50,572 nt of DNA from Candidatus Paceibacter sp. (GTDB lineage Bacteria > Patescibacteriota > Patescibacteriia > Magasanikbacterales > UBA922): the NCBI GenBank assembly GCA_020725175.1, contig DYFM01000003.1:38470-89041 (forward strand). Direction: 5' to 3'. Positions 47,641 to 50,572 of this stretch are shown here, in pieces. Each line of letters starts with the position of its first letter. The first letter of the stretch is position 1. The notes beneath the pieces were generated by a model. That model was not told the origin of the DNA and did not search any database. It was given only the letters and a program-made list of their open reading frames with translations. The position numbers and the translations under genes were made by a program.

Positions 47641-47812
47641 ATATTTTACGGATTACGGATAATACGGAGGTACAGATAGTTGTTTTGCAGAGTAAGCTAG
47701 TAAGCAGAATAAGCAGAATAAGCAGAGTAAGCGTATAAAACAACACAGCTTATTCTGCTTATTCTGCTTACATGCATAATCTGCCTCAGCACAATATCCG
47801 TAATCAGTAAAA
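47641..47812. repeat. Large hairpin repeat (copy B) between prgI and the TraC-N-like gene
   Basis: Outer arms TTTTACGGATTACGGAT and ATCCGTAATCAGTAAAA, with inner arms of AAGCAGAAT/ATTCTGCTT units. It carries the 38-base reverse complement of copy A (47672-47709) and also GGATTACGGATAATACGGAG in the same orientation as copy A. Confidence 0.85.
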
Positions 47813-47849
47813 TATTAGTGACAAGTAACCTACATAGGAATATTCAGTT

Positions 47850-48530
47850 ATGAAGAGTAAAAAGGCGGTCAATCAAAAAGCAAAAGCAAATTCGACCCAG
47901 CGGCATCTTCCGATTGCTGAAGTAAAAGATAATGTAGTCATCTTAAAAGATGGGACGATTCGAAAAGTACTCATGGTGTCGAGTATCAATTTTGCGTTGA
48001 AGTCCGAGGATGAACAGAATGCATTGATTTCTTCTTATGTCAGTTTTTTAAATTCTTTGGAATTTCCGCTTCAGATTGTGGTGCAATCACGAAAATTACA
48101 AATTGAGCCGTACTTGGCTCAACTGAGGGAGATTGAAGGTACGCTTACCAATGAATTATTGCGAGTACAGGTGGCAGATTATCGTTCGTTTGTTACGGAG
48201 TTGGTTGATATTGGACAAATCATGACAAAGCGATTTTATGTGGTAGTTCCGTACGACCCGGCTTCGAGTAAAAAGAAAAGTTTTTGGGCGCGCTTTAAGG
48301 AAGTGTTGAAACCGGCGTCATTGGTGCGAGTAAAAGAAGAGCGGTTTCGCAAACTCGCAGAAGAAATTGATTCTCGCGTCCGACTTGTTTCCAGTGGTTT
48401 AGCCAGTATGGGGCTTCAAGCGGTTGAAATGGATACGCAGGCGTTGATAGAACTCTACTATTCCTCATATAATCCTGATATTGCGTTTAGTGAACCGATG
48501 AGAGATGTAGAGGAGATACGGATTGATTGA
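47850..48530 (+). CDS. TraC/VirB4 N-terminal-domain-like protein
   Basis: 226 residues resembling the N-terminal domain of TraC-type conjugation ATPases (DNVVILKDGTIRKVLMVSSINFALKSEDEQNALISSY, then FYVVVPYDP). There is no Walker motif; the ATPase is the next gene. In many Firmicute systems both parts form one protein, so here the function is split in two genes or the domain is duplicated. It lies between two hairpin-repeat clusters. No membrane segment is seen. The assignment rests on sequence pattern and on its position between prgI and virB4. Confidence 0.7.
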   Translation: MKSKKAVNQKAKANSTQRHLPIAEVKDNVVILKDGTIRKVLMVSSINFALKSEDEQNALISSYVSFLNSLEFPLQIVVQSRKLQIEPYLAQLREIEGTLTNELLRVQVADYRSFVTELVDIGQIMTKRFYVVVPYDPASSKKKSFWARFKEVLKPASLVRVKEERFRKLAEEIDSRVRLVSSGLASMGLQAVEMDTQALIELYYSSYNPDIAFSEPMRDVEEIRID

Positions 48531-48532
48531 GA

Positions 48533-48752
48533 AAATAATGAAATAAAAAAATAACGAAATAACGAAATAACTCCGCTCGAGGCGGACCCGCCTTGGGCGG
48601 GGAAATAACGAATTAACGAAATAAAGAAATAATGAAATAAAGAAATAACGAAATAACTCCGCTCGAGGCGGACCCGCCTTGGGCGGGGAAATAATGGTAC
48701 ACTGTTCATGGTCAAAAAAATGTTTTGCTATTTCTTTATTTCGCTATTTCCC
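48533..48752. repeat. GAAATAAC repeats with a duplicated 46-base GC-hairpin unit
   Basis: Two identical 46-base copies (48563-48608 and 48649-48694) each contain CCCGCCTTGGGCGGG, a 6-bp hairpin, embedded in runs of CGAAATAA octamers. A reverse-complement run (TTTCTTTATTTCGCTATTTC) lies at 48731-48751. Confidence 0.9.
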
Positions 48753-48765
48753 TTTTTCGGATAGT

Positions 48766-50572
48766 ATGCCATTCAAACCAATTGCTACACAATCAAAAGG
48801 AACGAAACAGACGCTTATTCCTAAAAAATCTGTTGAAGAACAGGTGGTTCAGGATGAATTGATTTCACTTGAGGAGGAGCGGGTATATCGAGAGGGTACG
48901 GTCGCGATACGAGACCTTATTGCCCCGTCGGCGTTTCGGGTTGATTCGAGCTTTTTGCAACTCGGTGATGTTTTTTTACGCACCATTTTTGTGATCAGTT
49001 ATCCACGGTACATTAGTGTCGGTTGGCACGCACCAATTATGAATCTGAATATTACCATGGATATTTCAATGTTTTTTTATCCGGTGAATTCGGCGATTAT
49101 TTTGAAGCAGCTCAAGAAAAAAGTGGGGGCACTGGAAGCACAGATTAGTGCGGACGCAGAGAAGGGAGCGCCTCGTGATCCGATTCGTGAAACTGCGTTG
49201 CGTGATATTGAACAATTGCGAGATGATTTGACCCAAGGAATTGAACACTTTTTTCAGTTTGCTTTTTATGTCACTATTTATGCCAAAGACACCAAAGAGC
49301 TTGATAAAATGTCGGAAGATATTGAAAACGTGTTTGGCTCAAAACTGATTTATAGTAAACATGTATTGTTTCAGGCTGAGCAAGGATTTACTTCTACGTT
49401 GCCGCTTGGCATTGATGAGTTGGTTGTATCATTCAACATGAATTCGTCACCGATCGCGTCGTCGTTTCCATTTATGTCTTCGGAATTGACGAGTGATAAT
49501 GGAATTTTGTATGGGATCAATCGACACAATAATAGTTTGATTTTGTTTGATCGTTTTTCTCTACAGAATGCCAATATGTCAGTATTTGCAACTTCTGGAG
49601 CCGGAAAATCGTATGCCGTAAAACTAGAAGTGCTGCGTTCGCTTATGATGGGGACAGATGTGATTATTATTGATCCGGAAATGGAATATGTACATCTTTG
49701 TGAAGCGGTAGGTGGAACCTATATCAATATTTCACTCGCGTCGGAGAGTAAAGTCAATCCGTTTGACTTGCCACGACCGGTGGGGCAGCAAATTTCTACT
49801 GAAGATATTATTCGGAGTGCGGTTATCACGCTCAAAGGTCTCATTCGCATCATGTTTGGGTCGCTAAGTGCTCAAGAGGATTCCATCATGGATCGGGCGC
49901 TTCTTGAAACCTTTGCCAAGAAAGATATTACCACCTCAAGTGATCTATCTATGGTAGAGCCACCAATCATGCAAGACTTACTTGACGTATTGGAAGGTAT
50001 GGAGGGGGCGGAAACCCTGGTTCTCAAACTAAGGAAATACACCGAAGGAACGTTCTCAGGACTGTTCAACGCGCCAACCAATGTCAACATGAATAATCAG
50101 TTGGTGGTATTTAGCGTACGAGATTTGGAAGATGAACTTCGACCGATGGCGATTTATACCTTGGTCAATTATATATGGAATATTGTTCGAAGTGAGCGGA
50201 AGAAGCGTATTTTAGTCATTGATGAAGCGTGGTGGCTCATGCAACATGAAGATTCGGCTCGATTTATTTACGCGCTGGTTAAACGGTGTCGAAAGTATTA
50301 TCTTGGAGTCACGACGATTACCCAGGATGTAAATGATTTCTTGCGCTCACAATATGGTCAGGCTATTGTTACCAACTCGGCGTCACAGCTGCTGTTACGA
50401 CAATCTCCGGCAGCCATTGATATGATTCAAAAAACATTTATGTTGACGGAGGGAGAAAAATATTTGCTTCTCGAAGGTGCGGTTGGAGAAGGAATTTTCT
50501 TTGCTGGATTAAAGCATGCTGCTATCAGTATTGTCGCGTCTCCTACCGAAGTTCAGTTGGCTACGTCAAATC
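48766..50572 (+). CDS. virB4: VirB4/TraC-type conjugation ATPase (3' partial)
   Basis: VirB4 ATPases power assembly and substrate transfer in type IV secretion. The 602 residues present start with a short linker and a PrgI/VirB4-type N-terminal domain (IRDLIAPSAFRVDSSFLQLGDVFLRT), a coiled segment near 120-155, then the RecA-like core. Walker A is TSGAGKS (276-282), followed by IIIDPEMEY. Walker B is ILVIDEAWWLM (D486, E487), with TITQDVNDFL and the NSASQLLLRQSP region after it. The frame is open to the window end, where about the last few dozen residues are missing. ATG 48766 has T at -1. It completes the string VirB6-like, PrgI, TraC-N-like, VirB4. Confidence 0.93.
   Translation, partial: MPFKPIATQSKGTKQTLIPKKSVEEQVVQDELISLEEERVYREGTVAIRDLIAPSAFRVDSSFLQLGDVFLRTIFVISYPRYISVGWHAPIMNLNITMDISMFFYPVNSAIILKQLKKKVGALEAQISADAEKGAPRDPIRETALRDIEQLRDDLTQGIEHFFQFAFYVTIYAKDTKELDKMSEDIENVFGSKLIYSKHVLFQAEQGFTSTLPLGIDELVVSFNMNSSPIASSFPFMSSELTSDNGILYGINRHNNSLILFDRFSLQNANMSVFATSGAGKSYAVKLEVLRSLMMGTDVIIIDPEMEYVHLCEAVGGTYINISLASESKVNPFDLPRPVGQQISTEDIIRSAVITLKGLIRIMFGSLSAQEDSIMDRALLETFAKKDITTSSDLSMVEPPIMQDLLDVLEGMEGAETLVLKLRKYTEGTFSGLFNAPTNVNMNNQLVVFSVRDLEDELRPMAIYTLVNYIWNIVRSERKKRILVIDEAWWLMQHEDSARFIYALVKRCRKYYLGVTTITQDVNDFLRSQYGQAIVTNSASQLLLRQSPAAIDMIQKTFMLTEGEKYLLLEGAVGEGIFFAGLKHAAISIVASPTEVQLATSN

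Overview
The window most likely comes from a member of the Candidate Phyla Radiation / Patescibacteria, probably on the Parcubacteria side (for example the Magasanikbacteria-Uhrbacteria group). The grounds are gene content and style, not a search. A VirB4/PrgI/VirB6-type secretion locus sits near a giant cysteine-rich secreted protein. Several other large anchored surface proteins are present. Core genes (nusA, rnhB, yidC, groES-groEL, prfB, tsaC, rsmA) are scattered as single genes between them, most spacers carry short dispersed hairpin repeats, and almost every start is TATG with no Shine-Dalgarno sequence. UGA is an ordinary stop here: several genes end in TGA and an intact release factor 2 is encoded. 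No rRNA, tRNA or CRISPR array was seen.

Layout. 1-1016: 3' part of a membrane-anchored AAA+ ATPase made of a ClpC-like first ATPase domain only. 1060-7256: envelope block with a Tyr/Gly-rich anchored protein, a GT-C-like membrane protein and two anchored surface proteins. 7257-13776: nusA (elaborate leader), rnhB, yidC, a PRC-barrel protein, a nucleotidyltransferase-like protein and an O-antigen-ligase-like protein. 13854-14013: a promoter driving what looks like an unannotated rod-shaped small RNA with its own terminator. 14162-16507: promoter, CIRCE operator, groES and groEL. 16747-20841: a beta-helix/fibronectin surface protein sharing its C-terminal module with the 896-residue protein at 4566-7256. 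21037-27275: prfB, tsaC, a DUF4015-type glycosidase-like protein, a membrane/spermidine-synthase-like fusion and rsmA.

27388-37612 is a two-gene unit: an anchored protein with Asp-rich calcium-binding-type repeats, then a 3165-residue secreted protein with about 116 cysteines. It is followed by a decayed insertion sequence (about 37874-38930), a small secreted protein, and a HEPN/MNT toxin-antitoxin pair on the minus strand. From 40997 to the end runs a type IV secretion locus: VirB6/TrbL-like channel protein, two unknown proteins, a NYN-domain nuclease-like protein, PrgI, a separately encoded TraC/VirB4 N-terminal-type domain, and a VirB4 ATPase cut by the window end.

The most interesting themes are the giant cysteine-repeat protein beside the secretion locus, suggesting (inference) a host-contact or DNA-uptake apparatus; the putative small RNA upstream of groES; the shared C-terminal module of two surface proteins; the nearly universal TATG start context; and large hairpin repeats placed directly in front of secretion and housekeeping genes.
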